A DNA stretch of 64,000 nucleotides from Marinobacter sp. AC-23 (GTDB lineage Bacteria; Pseudomonadota; Gammaproteobacteria; Pseudomonadales; Oleiphilaceae), in the NCBI RefSeq assembly GCF_001858325.1, contig NZ_MBPP01000034.1:1-64000 (forward strand), read 5' to 3'. The position numbers and the translations under genes were made by a program. Below, one piece after another: positions 15,606 to 24,957 of the stretch. The notes under the pieces were generated by a model. The model was not told the origin of the DNA. It worked only from the letters and a program-made list of their open reading frames with translations, and did no database searches. Each line of letters opens with the position of its first letter. Positions within the stretch are counted from its first letter, which is position 1.

Positions 15606-15707
15606 GGCGTTCAGTCTTGTTGGGTACGGGCCTTGGCCAGCACCGAAAATGGGAGGTGTTCGTAACCATAATCAGGCGCCCTGAACCGGCCGGCTCAGCG
15701 CCCGCAA

Positions 15708-15725
15708 GGTACTGTTTTCAGTACC
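15708..15725 (-). terminator. Hairpin between choX and choW
   Basis: GGTACTG-TTTT-CAGTACC is a perfect 7-bp stem in the 130-base gap after choX. There is also a CCGGCCGG palindrome at about 15686-15693. No T-run follows on the minus strand. It probably shields the choX mRNA 3' end or reduces read-through, so that more binding protein is made than permease. Confidence 0.4.
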
Positions 15726-15735
15726 GCGCTTGGTA

Positions 15736-16665
15736 TTACTTCAGGGAGGCCTTAACCGCGGGCAGTGCGGCATCGCCGTTCAGGGTGGTGACACCCTCAA
15801 GCCAGCCATCCAGTACCGATGGGTTGTTGGCCAGCCAGGTGTGGGCTGCGTCCCGTGGCTCTTCGCCGTCGTTCAGGATGGCGCCCATCACTTCGTTTTC
15901 CATGGTCAGCGAGAACGTCATGTTGGTCAGCAGAGTGCCTACGTTCGGGCACTCGCTCAGGTAGTTTTTGCGTACGTTGGTGTGAACGGTAGCACCGCCG
16001 TAGTTGGGGCCAAAGAAGTCATCACCACCGTCCAGGTAGGCCAAGTCATGATTGGCGTTCATTGGGTGCGGCTCCCATGCAAGGAAAACCACCCACTCAT
16101 CACGCCGGGCCGCACGGCCAACCTGGGAGAGCATGCCAGCTTCGCTGGACTCCACTACCCGGAAGTCACCGAGGCCGAACGCGTCTTTGTCGATCATGTC
16201 ATGAATCAGGCGGTTGCCATCGTTGCCTGGCTCGATGCCATAAATACCGCCATCAAATTCGTCTGCGTGCATGGCAATGTCAGCAAAGCTGGTTACACCT
16301 GCGTCGTAAACATACTGAGGTACAGCCAGGGTGTACTTGGCGCCTTCCAGGTTGGTGATCACGGTTTCAACATCGCCGCTTTCCAGGTAAGGGCGCACGT
16401 CGCCTTCCATGGTTGGCATCCAGTTGCCCAGGAACACGTCAATATCCTTGTTCTGGAGCGACCGATAGGTAACGGGCACCGACAGCACTTTTGCTTCTGG
16501 CTCATAGCCCATGCCTGCTAATACTTCGGAGGCCAGCGCGGTGGTGGCAGTTATGTCGGTCCAGCCCACATCGGCAAAACGAACGGTTTTACATTCGGTG
16601 TTCGGGGCGGCCACTGCGGCGCCACTGATCGCAAGGCCAGCACAGGCCAAAATAAGCTTCTTCAT
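15736..16665 (-). CDS. choX: Choline/betaine ABC transporter substrate-binding protein
   Basis: Encodes 309 aa; ATG at 16665 follows AGGAGAACAACT. The signal peptide MKKLILACAGLAISGAAVA directs it to the periplasm. The mature domain is of the OpuAC/ProX type: VRFADVGWTDITATTALASE at the start, GNWMPTMEGDVRPYLES and VFLAWEPHPMNANHDLAYLD, which provide aromatic cage residues for a quaternary amine. It sits between betA and choW in one minus-strand operon, so choline is the most probable ligand. The downstream gap carries a hairpin that separates it from the membrane components. Confidence 0.92.
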   Translation of the reverse strand: MKKLILACAGLAISGAAVAAPNTECKTVRFADVGWTDITATTALASEVLAGMGYEPEAKVLSVPVTYRSLQNKDIDVFLGNWMPTMEGDVRPYLESGDVETVITNLEGAKYTLAVPQYVYDAGVTSFADIAMHADEFDGGIYGIEPGNDGNRLIHDMIDKDAFGLGDFRVVESSEAGMLSQVGRAARRDEWVVFLAWEPHPMNANHDLAYLDGGDDFFGPNYGGATVHTNVRKNYLSECPNVGTLLTNMTFSLTMENEVMGAILNDGEEPRDAAHTWLANNPSVLDGWLEGVTTLNGDAALPAVKASLK

Positions 16666-16700
16666 TAGTTGTTCTCCTTTCTCGGTTATCGGTCACAGCG

Positions 16701-18368
16701 TTAGCGTTGTGCGTTCTTCCAGTCAGGGTGCTCCCAAACAGGAGCGGTTGAAGGTGTTAGCGGGGCCCGGCCACGGATGTGATCCGCGCACTTTTCCGCC
16801 AGCATAATGGTGGGCGCGTTCAGGTTGCCGCTCACCAAGCTTGGCATGATGGAGGCATCCACCACGCGTAAATTTTGCACACCGTAGACCCGTGCCTGTT
16901 CGTCCACTACGGCCATGGGGTCGTCGGCTGCTCCCATTTTGCAGGTGCAGGACGGGTGATAGGCGCTGTCTGCGTATTCACGGATGAAGGCGTCAATATC
17001 CTCGTCGGAGGTGGCTTTGGCGCCTGGCCTTAGTTCTTCGCCCCGGAACGGATCGAACGCCGATTGGGTGAAAATTTCCCGGGTTAGCTTAATGCTTTCC
17101 CGCATTTCCCAGCGGTCTTGCTCGGTGCTGAGAAGGTTGGGCTGAATGATGGGGTGGTCACCCGGCCTGGCGGATTTCAGCTTCAGGTAACCGCGGCTGG
17201 TAGGTCGCATGGGGCCAACATGAACCTGGTAACCATGGCACTCGGCGTCTTTACGGCCGTGATCCAGTACCTGGGATGGCAGGAAGTGAAATTGGATATC
17301 CGGATGCTGCACACCTGCCTTGGAGCGGATGAACCCGCCGGCTTCCAGGTGCGAGGTACGACAAGCACCCCAATCATTGTTCAAGAACCACTTCATACCC
17401 GCGAGGGTTTTGCCGGGTTGCGTGGTGTACTTGTAAAGCGTGACCGGTTTGGTCGATTTGTGCTGAACGTATATTTCCAGGTGGTCTTGCAGATTTTTGC
17501 CAACCCCGGGCCTGTCCGCCACTACGGGAATATTATGTTCTTCCAGCTCGGCTGCGGCACCGATGCCAGACAGCATTAACAGTTGCGGCGAGTTGATGGC
17601 ACCGCCACTCACAATCACTTCTTTGCGGGCCGCGACTCGAACCGTTTTGCCGTTTTGAACATACTCAACCCCGACGGCTGTGTTGCCATCAAACAGGATG
17701 CGCGTGGTCATGGCGCCGGTTTCGGTGGTCAGGTTGGGGCGCTCCAGTACCGGTCGCAGGTAGGCCTGGGCTGCACTCCAGCGTTTGCCTTTGCGGATGG
17801 TCATGTCCATCTCACCAACGCCTTCTTGCTGGTAGCCATTCATGTCTTTGGTGTAGGGGTAGCCCGCTTGTTGGCTTGCTTCCAAAAAGGCACCAAACAA
17901 AGGATTCGGCTCGTCTCCGGTGTGCACGTTGAGTGGGCCGTCACCGCCGCGGTAGTCGTCCGCGCCCTGTTCCCGGCTCTCGGCTTTGCGAAAGTAGGGC
18001 AGGACATCCTGGTAGCGCCAGCCAACTGCGCCCTCTTCGTGCCAACGATCGTAATCGTAAGCATGGCCGCGAATATAAACCATGGCGTTCAGGGTTGAAC
18101 CGCCGCCCCAAACCTTGCCGCGAGGCCAGTAGAGTTTCCGGTTGTTCAGAAACGTCTGTGGCTCTGTGTGGTAATACCAGTTGTACTTGTCGTCCATCAG
18201 GTTGAACATCAGCGCCGCTGGCATGTGGATCTTCCAGGTGTCGTCCCGGCGCCCGGCTTCCAGTACCAGCACTTGGTCTTGCTCACTCTCCGTTAAACGG
18301 TTGGCCAATACGCAACCCGCAGAGCCGGTACCCACAATCACATAGTCAAATTCATGATCAAACTGCAA
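16701..18368 (-). CDS. betA: Choline dehydrogenase (GMC oxidoreductase)
   Basis: I place the start at TTG 18368, six bases after AAGGAG, giving 555 aa beginning QFDHEFDYVIVG after the initiator, like E. coli BetA (556 aa). An in-frame ATG at 18383 is the alternative. The FAD-binding motif VGTGSAGCVLANRLTE, the GMC signature WGGGSTLNAMVYIRGHAYDY, and the C-terminal catalytic region YHPSCTCKMG with RVVDASIMP are all present. It oxidises choline to betaine aldehyde at the inner membrane, passing electrons to the respiratory chain. It lies in the order betI-betB-betA-choXWV, linking uptake with oxidation. Confidence 0.95.
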   Translation of the reverse strand: MQFDHEFDYVIVGTGSAGCVLANRLTESEQDQVLVLEAGRRDDTWKIHMPAALMFNLMDDKYNWYYHTEPQTFLNNRKLYWPRGKVWGGGSTLNAMVYIRGHAYDYDRWHEEGAVGWRYQDVLPYFRKAESREQGADDYRGGDGPLNVHTGDEPNPLFGAFLEASQQAGYPYTKDMNGYQQEGVGEMDMTIRKGKRWSAAQAYLRPVLERPNLTTETGAMTTRILFDGNTAVGVEYVQNGKTVRVAARKEVIVSGGAINSPQLLMLSGIGAAAELEEHNIPVVADRPGVGKNLQDHLEIYVQHKSTKPVTLYKYTTQPGKTLAGMKWFLNNDWGACRTSHLEAGGFIRSKAGVQHPDIQFHFLPSQVLDHGRKDAECHGYQVHVGPMRPTSRGYLKLKSARPGDHPIIQPNLLSTEQDRWEMRESIKLTREIFTQSAFDPFRGEELRPGAKATSDEDIDAFIREYADSAYHPSCTCKMGAADDPMAVVDEQARVYGVQNLRVVDASIMPSLVSGNLNAPTIMLAEKCADHIRGRAPLTPSTAPVWEHPDWKNAQR

Positions 18369-18431
18369 AACTGTCTCCTTCATACGGACGCGGACCAGCA
18401 ATCCGCAGCGACGATGGTTTGAATGGTGTTG

Positions 18432-19895
18432 TTAGAACGGCGCCTCAAGAGGCGCCAAGCCCACGTATACCGATTTGGTTTGGGTGTAGTGCGCGAGTGC
18501 TTCGCGGCCATTCTCGCGGCCAAGTCCCGAAAGCTTATAGCCGCCCACCGGCATTTCGGCGGGTGAGGCACCAAAACTGTTGATCCAGCAAATCCCTGCC
18601 TCTAACTGATGAATCACACGATGAGCACGGGTGATGTCTGCAGTGAAGATACCGGCGGCCAAGCCGTACTCGGTGTTGTTGGCGCGTTGGACGACTTCTT
18701 CTTCGGTATCAAAAGGCAGTACCGCCATTACAGGGCCAAAGATTTCTTCGCGCACAATGGTCATGTCGTCGGTGCAATCTGCGAACACCGTGGGCGCCAC
18801 AAAATAGCCGTTCTCACAACCTGCGGGCTGCAGTTTGGATCCACCTACCAACAGGCGTGCGCCCTCAGCTTTGGCGCTGTCGATGTACTTCATCACCAGA
18901 TCCCGATGGCCGGCGCTGATCAGGGCGCCAAAGTTGGTATTCGGGTTCTCGGGGGCACCGGCGATGATGTTGTTCTCGGTGCGCTTTACCAGCTGGGCCA
19001 GAAACGCGTCATAAATTTTGCGCTGTACAAAAACACGGGTGCCGTTGGTGCAGATTTCGCCCTGGGTGTAGAAGTTGCCCAGCATTGCGGCCGATACCGC
19101 CTGTTCCAGATTGGTATCGTCAAAGATAATCAGTGGCGATTTGCCCCCAAGCTCCATGGTGACGGACTTGAGTGTGCGCGAGGCATCGGCCATCACGGTG
19201 CGACCGGTTTTTGCTTCGCCGGTAAATGACACCTTGGCGATGGCTGGATCGGAGGTCAGCATTTGGCCGACCCGGTAATCCCCTTGTACCACGTTAAATA
19301 CGCCCGCTGGCACGCCTGCGGCGTGGTAGATTTCAGCGAGTTTGATGGCCCCAAGCGGTGTTTCTTCAGACGGCTTGAATATCATGCTGTTGCCACAAGC
19401 CAGGGCCGGTGCTGATTTCCAGCAGGCAATTTGCAGCGGGTAGTTCCAGGCACCAATGCCGGCACACACGCCCAGGGGTTCCCGACGGGTATAGAAAAAA
19501 TCCGGCCCGATTTGCTGGCTTTCGCCCACAATGCTGGAGGCCTGGCCGCCGAAGTACTCAACGGAATCGGCACCGGTTACCACATCTACCACACTGGCTT
19601 CCTGCCAGGGTTTACCTGTATCCCGCATCTCGATCTCGGCTAGCGCATCGTTTTGCTCGCGCAGCATGGCGGCGGCGCGGTTTAGGATGCGTCCGCGCTC
19701 CAGGCCTGTCATGGCCGACCAAGTCTTAAAGCCTTGTTGGGCGCTGGCAACGGCTGCCTGCATGACAGATTCATCGGCCTGTTCAACTTGATAAATCACT
19801 TGCCCTGTGGCGGGATTTACAACGTCGAACCGCTCGCCATTTTGGTTTGCCAGAGGCTGGCCATTTATAAAGGATTGATAGATTGGCAGCGTCAT
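18432..19895 (-). CDS. betB: Betaine aldehyde dehydrogenase
   Basis: Encodes 487 aa from ATG at 19895, which shares one base with the betI stop (TGATG); the in-frame start at 19946 is inside betI. NAD(P)-binding and catalytic signatures are intact: [34 protein letters not shown], the general base in [11 protein letters not shown] and the active-site Cys in [15 protein letters not shown]. It converts betaine aldehyde to glycine betaine, the osmoprotectant, in the cytoplasm. Length is normal for BetB. Translational coupling to the repressor gene betI suggests autoregulation of the entire unit. Confidence 0.95.
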   Translation of the reverse strand: MTLPIYQSFINGQPLANQNGERFDVVNPATGQVIYQVEQADESVMQAAVASAQQGFKTWSAMTGLERGRILNRAAAMLREQNDALAEIEMRDTGKPWQEASVVDVVTGADSVEYFGGQASSIVGESQQIGPDFFYTRREPLGVCAGIGAWNYPLQIACWKSAPALACGNSMIFKPSEETPLGAIKLAEIYHAAGVPAGVFNVVQGDYRVGQMLTSDPAIAKVSFTGEAKTGRTVMADASRTLKSVTMELGGKSPLIIFDDTNLEQAVSAAMLGNFYTQGEICTNGTRVFVQRKIYDAFLAQLVKRTENNIIAGAPENPNTNFGALISAGHRDLVMKYIDSAKAEGARLLVGGSKLQPAGCENGYFVAPTVFADCTDDMTIVREEIFGPVMAVLPFDTEEEVVQRANNTEYGLAAGIFTADITRAHRVIHQLEAGICWINSFGASPAEMPVGGYKLSGLGRENGREALAHYTQTKSVYVGLAPLEAPF

Positions 19896-20491
19896 CAGGA
19901 GGCTCCGTTGTTCGCATGAATGGCTTGGTCGACGTAGGTTTTGCACAAGGCAATCGCCTGATCTGGCTCAATACGGCCTTCACTCATGGCTGCACGCAGC
20001 CAGAAGCCGTCGATCAGTGCGGCAATGGTTTGCGCCGTTGTGCGTACCTGGTCAGCGGGCATGAGTGGGCGTAGATAAAACATTAAGTTGGACAACAGAC
20101 GACGCTCGTTAACCCGCTGCAGTCGCATCAAGTCTGGGCTGTGCATGGCTTGGGTCCAGAATGCCAGCCAGGTTTTCGCCGACTGGGCATGGGTCTGAAC
20201 GCCGGAAAAGTTCGCATCCACAATGGCCATCAGGCGTTCGCGCGGAGTATTGGGCCGCCCTGCCATCAGCGTCGACACATCCTGCTGGAGGGATGACAAC
20301 AAATACCGCATTGTCGCCTCCAGTAAGCCCTGTTTGCCGCCAAAGTAATGGCTAACAATACCTACTGATAGCTCTGAGGCTCCCGCGATTTTGCCGATCG
20401 TTGCACCCTGGAAACCGTGTTCTTCAATCACCTTCAGTGTTGCGTCGATCAGCTGCTGACGCCGAATTGACTCCACCCCTAATCTTGCCAT
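19895..20491 (-). CDS. betI: Transcriptional repressor BetI (TetR family)
   Basis: Encodes 198 aa. The TetR-type helix-turn-helix covers residues about 8-55 ([40 protein letters not shown]), followed by [15 protein letters not shown], which is very characteristic of BetI. The C-terminal ligand-binding part has [19 protein letters not shown]. BetI represses the choline-glycine betaine genes and is released by choline. The palindromes at 20514-20549, just upstream of its start, are its likely operator. It is the first gene of the bet-cho unit. Confidence 0.95.
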   Translation of the reverse strand: MARLGVESIRRQQLIDATLKVIEEHGFQGATIGKIAGASELSVGIVSHYFGGKQGLLEATMRYLLSSLQQDVSTLMAGRPNTPRERLMAIVDANFSGVQTHAQSAKTWLAFWTQAMHSPDLMRLQRVNERRLLSNLMFYLRPLMPADQVRTTAQTIAALIDGFWLRAAMSEGRIEPDQAIALCKTYVDQAIHANNGAS

Positions 20492-20513
20492 GTCGCCCTC
20501 AAGTTACGCTCCG

Positions 20514-20549
20514 TTGAACGGGTGTTCAATATATTGAACAAGTATTCAA
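20514..20549 (-). promoter_or_regulatory. Candidate BetI operator
   Basis: The segment contains a perfect 14-bp palindrome, TTCAATATATTGAA (20525-20538), flanked by further half-sites TTGAAC (20514-20519) and TTCAA (20545-20549), all in overlapping dyads. It lies 23-58 bases upstream of betI, where BetI operators with T/A-rich dyads are known in other proteobacteria. Binding is inferred. Confidence 0.65.
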
Positions 20550-20594
20550 TGACGGAAGGTTAATGGTTTGAAGGCTAAATATCAAACACGAATA

Positions 20595-20616
20595 AAAGCC
20601 CGATTGATCGGGCTTT
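20595..20616 (-). terminator. Rho-independent terminator after the PIN/PhoH-like gene
   Basis: AAAGCCCGAT-TG-ATCGGGCTTT forms a 10-bp stem. On the minus strand it is followed by TTTATTCG, a usable T-run. It lies 120 bases after the repaired stop of the PIN/PhoH-like gene and upstream of betI, separating the two minus-strand units. Confidence 0.75.
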
Positions 20617-20738
20617 AAGGCTAAAAGTAATGAAAAGCGGGCAGGGTAGAGAGAAAAATTCTTTAGAATACGAAAGAGTGGTTGCCCGGAAAAACGCGGC
20701 TCCGCCCCAGTTTGGAGCGGTAGGCCGGTGGTTTTTTA

Positions 20739-22135
20739 TCAGAGATTGGCTTCGGCAAACTCCGCCAGGATCGAGCGCGGCACGCCTTGCAGGTGGATGT
20801 GACCACCGTGGCTGAAGCTCTTGAAGCGCTCTGTCATGTAGGTCAGGCCCGAGCTGAGGGCGCTCAGGTAAGGCGTATCAATCTGTGCGAGGTTGCCAGG
20901 CAGATTACCTTGGAGCCATTGCCTGCGCGGGTAATAATAGTTTTGATCTGGTGTGGGGTCAGGTTTTGGGATTCATCAATAATAATCAGGCTGTGCTGAA
21001 AGCTGCGGCCCCGAATGTAGTTCATGGATTTGAAGTGCAGGGGGACCTTGCTAAGGATGTAATCCACACTGGCGGTCATGTTCTCGTCGTCTTCGTGCAG
21101 TGCTTCCAGGTTATCCACAATGGCACCCAGCCAGGGCTCCATTTTTTCTGCTTCGGTGCCGGGCAGGAAACCTATGTCTTCATCCAGGCCCTGCGTTGAG
21201 CGGGTGGCAATAATCCGCTTGTACAGCTTGCTGGCAACGGTCATCTCGATGCAGGCAGCCAGCGCCAGTATGGTTTTGCCTGAGCCGGCAGAGCCGGTGA
21301 GGTTAACCAGGTGTACATCGGGGTCAAGCAACAGGTTCAATGCCATGGCCTGATAAATATCCCGTGGTACCAACCCCCACACTTCCTCATTCATAAGATC
21401 GTGTTGGCTCAGGTCCCGGATAACCACTTGGTCATCGGTGATATTGACGGCCTTACCCACAAACCCCTGCTCATCAAGCACAAATTCGTTGATATTGATC
21501 TTTGTCAGCCTGTCTTCACGCTTGAGGATATGCTCGGTTGCACCTTCCCGCTGCACGGTTTCCACTTTGGCAATGGTGTCCCAGAAAGAGTTCGGGAACT
21601 CGTGATAGCCCTTGGGTAGCAGGTCAATGTCATCAATCAGTTGATCGTTGTGGTAGTCCTGAGCATGAACGCCAAAACCACGGGCTTTAAGCCGCATGTT
21701 GATGTCTTTGCTCACGAGAATGATATCTCGGGATGTGTGCCGTTCCTGCAGCGCCGCAAGCGTGTTGATGATTTTGTTGTCGTTCAGGTGTTCCGGTAGC
21801 GAGTGGTTGCCTGTGTGCTCCGTGCTCATCAAGATGGAGAGGGTGCCCAAAGGTTTGGCCATCTTGGCCCGAATGATAGGCACGCCTTGTTCTATGTCCT
21901 TCGGGCTGGCATCGCCCAGCAACCTGTCGATGGCGCGGATAGCCTGGCGGCAATCTGCGGCCACGCTTTGTTTGCCGGATTTGAGGCCATCGAGTTCTTC
22001 AAGGACGGTCATCGGGATGATGACATCGTGTTCTTCAAAATTGAGGAGGGCGTTCGGGTCGTGGATCAGGACATTGGTGTCGAGGACGTACATTTTACGT
22101 CGAGCTTGCGGTGCTTTTTCCGGTGTTCTGGGCAT
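20739..22135 (-). CDS. PIN domain / PhoH-like ATPase, one-base frameshift
   Basis: ATG at 22135. An N-terminal PIN-type ribonuclease domain begins MYVLDTNVLIHDPNALLNFE, with acidic residues in LDGLKSG and ILVSKDINMRLKA. The PhoH-type ATPase domain shows Walker A TGSAGSGKTILALA, RIIATRSTQGLDEDIGFLPG and Walker B SLIIIDESQNLTPHQIKTII. The frame as sequenced ends after VICLATSHRL. One extra C in the plus-strand run at 20896-20897 restores VICLGNLAQIDTPYLSALSS and a stop at 20739, for 465 aa, the normal size. It is probably an RNA-processing ATPase-nuclease. The break is best explained as a sequence error. Confidence 0.88.
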
Positions 22136-22159
22136 AGGGGGCGCTACCTCTGTGGTGGT

Positions 22160-22651
22160 TCAGTCGTTACGGGCGCAGCGTGTTGTAAGCTCCTCATCCG
22201 AAATGACTTTTAACATATCGTATGTGGTCACAATACCGGTAATTTTTGACTCCCGGGTAATAAAAATCCGATGAAGGTGTTCGCTCATCATGATATCGGC
22301 AATATCGCGCACCGGCGTGTTTTCGTCCACCGACAGTACAATGGGCGTCATTATGTCGTGCACTTCTACAGGTAGTTTGCCCATTTCTTCAAACATTAGC
22401 ATGCGCAAACGCCGAGCTTCTTGCTGCTCTTCTGCTGTGAGCGTTTTGTTGGTATCGGAGCGGTTGGCATTCCAGCGAAACTCTGCAATGTCCTTGAGGG
22501 TGACAATGCCGACAATTTCGCCGGATTCGTCTGTAACAGGGCTGCCGATGATTTCGTTGTCGGTCAGAAACCGTGCCAGGCGATCCATTGTCCAGGATTG
22601 GGGCACCGCCTTAATGCTGGGCGTCATTATTTCGTAAGCGCGCACGGTCAT
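22160..22651 (-). CDS. CBS domain protein
   Basis: Encodes 163 aa made of two CBS motifs: residues about 5-60 (AYEIMTPSIKAVPQSWTMDR, IGSPVTDESGEIVGIVTLKD) and about 97-155 (VHDIMTPIVLSVDENTPVRD, HLHRIFITRESKITGIVTTY), joined by a charged helix. A stand-alone CBS pair usually binds adenine nucleotides and tunes another protein. It is read on the minus strand immediately upstream of the PIN/PhoH-like gene, 24 bases apart, so the two probably share a transcript. No partner domain or enzyme activity is visible. Confidence 0.85.
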   Translation of the reverse strand: MTVRAYEIMTPSIKAVPQSWTMDRLARFLTDNEIIGSPVTDESGEIVGIVTLKDIAEFRWNANRSDTNKTLTAEEQQEARRLRMLMFEEMGKLPVEVHDIMTPIVLSVDENTPVRDIADIMMSEHLHRIFITRESKITGIVTTYDMLKVISDEELTTRCARND

Positions 22652-22724
22652 TGGGTATTTTCTGCCTTGTGAAGTCCTTTCTTCAGAGCTTAGCGTTTAA
22701 GGCTCTGGCCGTCACTCATCACAT

Positions 22725-23465
22725 TCAAATGTCGGTTGGGTTTTTGACACCAGTCAGTTGGCCGTCTTGGTCGTATATCAATTGGAAACCTTGATAACGT
22801 TCCTGGCCTGCTACCCGCTCAAGCTCTTCCATGGAGCTTATGGGTATATCAACCAAGAGGCTGTTCACCAGCCAGCCGGGCAGGGCGCCGTTGGGATCTG
22901 TGTGTTGCAGCCATATCATTCGGGTTTTGCCGTCTTCGGGAGTGAAACGGTACAAGGTGTCTGAGCGATCCACTCTTACGCGGCTGCTGTTTTCTGCCCG
23001 TTTGCCCGGAGTGGCGCTCATTTTCATGACGATCTCGCCAGACCCCTCGTCGCCTTGTGTGCGAATGTGCAGCACATAGTCCCGATCTGTTACCGGCCAG
23101 GGCATGTCGTTTACTGAATAGGCGTAACGATCGGTAAAGTCATTTTTCCCCACGTCGTAGGATTCAGAGCAATTGAGTACCCATTCCATGCAGGATTTCG
23201 GGTCTGACATAACAGCCATAATGGCTTCGATGGGAACGTTAAGCACAGCCTCGGCTTTGAAAGCCTGAAAGCTGGAATCAGTCTGTTCTGTGGTGTAAAT
23301 GCGGATGTTGCCGGCTTCTTCGCGTAGGCTCCAGGCCTCGCTGTCTTCGGCAGGCAATGCTGCCCGAGCGGTGGTAGCCGCCATAGCAGAAACCAGCAAG
23401 GCGCAAATGACACCGCTGATGACTGAGGCCCAGCCTTTAAAGCCATGGGCTCCGGTCTTATTCAT
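22725..23465 (-). CDS. START-domain lipid-binding protein, exported
   Basis: Encodes 246 aa. The N-terminus has a signal peptide or anchor (ASVISGVICALLVSAMAATT, then ARAALPAED). The remaining 210 residues fit a START/polyketide-cyclase-like fold, with EAWSLREEAGNIRIYTTEQ, CMEWVLNCSESYDV, DMPWPVTDRDYVLH and IWLQHTDPNGALPGWLVNSL. The DMPWPVTDRDYV stretch is typical of bacterial START proteins. It probably binds a lipid or other hydrophobic ligand in the periplasm. It sits alone, 74 bases from the CBS gene, and the ligand is unknown. Confidence 0.8.
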   Translation of the reverse strand: MNKTGAHGFKGWASVISGVICALLVSAMAATTARAALPAEDSEAWSLREEAGNIRIYTTEQTDSSFQAFKAEAVLNVPIEAIMAVMSDPKSCMEWVLNCSESYDVGKNDFTDRYAYSVNDMPWPVTDRDYVLHIRTQGDEGSGEIVMKMSATPGKRAENSSRVRVDRSDTLYRFTPEDGKTRMIWLQHTDPNGALPGWLVNSLLVDIPISSMEELERVAGQERYQGFQLIYDQDGQLTGVKNPTDI

Positions 23466-23602
23466 AAGCTACACTTCCTTGAAAATAGTGAGCTAAGTCT
23501 AACATGAGGCGATTGGCGTTACGGCCCCCGAAGCAGGGGATTGTGAACCAGGCAGTCGCTCGGTGAAACAGCTCGTTAAATTGGCCTGATCTGACGAAGA
23601 CC

Positions 23603-24610
23603 ATGACGACAAAAAAACTAATTAATGACAAAGGGCATATCACTCCCGGTGTGCTGAGCCAGCCGGTAGACGAAATAAACTATCTGGATTATGACTTGCG
23701 AACGGTGATGGATCGCCCGCGCTCGAAGCTGGCCCGGCGTTGGCGCTTTAACCAGTTTCAGTTTGTGAGTGCAACTGGCCCTGGGTGGGTGTTCGGTATG
23801 GCACTGGTGGATCTGAAATTGTTGGGGAATGGTTTCTTTTATCTCTACGATTTCGCATCCGGGCAGATGCTTGAGCAGAGCTTTATGAGCCCATTGGCTT
23901 TGAGTACCCGAATAGAGCCATACCCGGAGCACGGCTGCGCCTCATTTAGTAAAGGTGAAGTCTCTATGCGCATACGGCCTTTCGTTGGGGGCCGGTCAAT
24001 CTCGGTATCCGCGCCAGGCGGTATTCGTGTGGAGTTAACGCTGAAAGAAGATAACGACCCTCTGAGGCTGGTTTGTCCGGCTGGCTACAATGGCTGGGTA
24101 TTTACCCGGAAGTCGGCGGGCTTGCCGGTAGAAGGTGAAATCCGTTGGGGCCACCGCATCTGGCGGTGTGACGAAACCACCCGTGGCGCCATTGATTGGA
24201 GTTGCGGCTTTATGCGCCGCGAAACTGCCTGGAGCTGGGCAAGCCTGGCTGGGCAGTTGCAGGATGGTCGCTCACTCGGGCTCAATCTGGCTGCGGGCGT
24301 TAATGAAACAGGCATGACAGAAAACGCTCTGTGGCTGGATGGGCAGTGCCAGAAGCTTGGAGCGGCGCGTTTTTACTTTGATCGCTACCATACTGGCGGG
24401 GATTGGCGCGTAACCACGGAGGATGGTCGGGTTGATCTGCACTTTGTTCCGGCAGGGGCGCGCACGGAAAAGCTCAACGCGGGCATGCTGGCGTCCAATT
24501 TTCGGCAGTACGTAGGCACGTTTAACGGAACCATTACTGGTGAGGACGGCAATAAAATTGCCGTCACCGGCTTACAGGGGTTGGTCGAGGATCATTTCGC
24601 CCGGTGGTAA
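23603..24610 (+). CDS. DUF2804 family protein
   Basis: Encodes 335 aa from ATG at 23603, divergent from the START gene. It matches the DUF2804 family, cytosolic proteins found in many marine and soil bacteria, with LARRWRFNQFQFVSATGPGW near the start, GGRSISVSAPGG, YNGWVFTRKSAGLPVEGEI, a tryptophan-rich centre (IDWSCGFMRRETAWSWASLA) and the ending LQGLVEDHFARW. The C-terminal VEDHFARW is the most conserved piece. No catalytic motif is evident and the function of the family is not established. There is no signal peptide. It converges with minE across a terminator at 24628. Confidence 0.85.
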   Translation: MTTKKLINDKGHITPGVLSQPVDEINYLDYDLRTVMDRPRSKLARRWRFNQFQFVSATGPGWVFGMALVDLKLLGNGFFYLYDFASGQMLEQSFMSPLALSTRIEPYPEHGCASFSKGEVSMRIRPFVGGRSISVSAPGGIRVELTLKEDNDPLRLVCPAGYNGWVFTRKSAGLPVEGEIRWGHRIWRCDETTRGAIDWSCGFMRRETAWSWASLAGQLQDGRSLGLNLAAGVNETGMTENALWLDGQCQKLGAARFYFDRYHTGGDWRVTTEDGRVDLHFVPAGARTEKLNAGMLASNFRQYVGTFNGTITGEDGNKIAVTGLQGLVEDHFARW

Positions 24611-24627
24611 TGGCCCGAGAGAAAGGA

Positions 24628-24662
24628 AGAGCGCCTGCCCATAAAAAATGGGCAGACGCTCT
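24628..24662. terminator. Bidirectional terminator between DUF2804 gene and minE
   Basis: AGAGCGCCTGCCCAT and ATGGGCAGACGCTCT pair with one mismatch around an A-rich five-base loop. It serves two convergent genes. The A/T tracts on either side are short. Confidence 0.65.
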
Positions 24663-24702
24663 TCTCAGCCTGGTCTCAGCCCGGTCTCGCTCCGGTTTGG
24701 CT

Positions 24703-24954
24703 TTAGCGTTCGGGCAGGGTTACGTTCAGCTCCAGAACAGAGCAGCTGCCGTTGCGATCCACTTCAACCTGAACCATATCATCACTGATTTGGACGTATT
24801 TACGGATCACCGCCAGTAATTCCTGCTGCAATTGCGGCAGATAGTCTGGTTGATCACGCTGGCCGCGTTCGTGGGCCACAATAATTTGTAAACGCTCTTT
24901 TGCCACATTGGCGGAGCCCGTTTTCTTGCCTCTGAAGTAATCGAGGAAACTCAT
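24703..24954 (-). CDS. minE: Cell division topological specificity factor MinE
   Basis: Encodes 83 aa, starting [20 protein letters not shown] with the membrane-targeting N-terminal helix, followed by the anti-MinCD region [11 protein letters not shown] and a C-terminal dimer domain [20 protein letters not shown]. It drives pole-to-pole oscillation of MinCD so that the FtsZ ring forms at midcell. It lies 3 bases after minD, the last gene of the DUF1244-hopJ-minC-minD-minE unit. Length is normal. Confidence 0.95.
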   Translation of the reverse strand: MSFLDYFRGKKTGSANVAKERLQIIVAHERGQRDQPDYLPQLQQELLAVIRKYVQISDDMVQVEVDRNGSCSVLELNVTLPER

Positions 24955-24957
24955 CCG

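Noticed and set aside
20739..20863. End of the PIN/PhoH-like gene treated as separate intergenic DNA
   Set aside because: After adding one base the region codes for the conserved C-terminal end of the family (LGNLAQIDTPYLSALSS onward), so it belongs to the gene.
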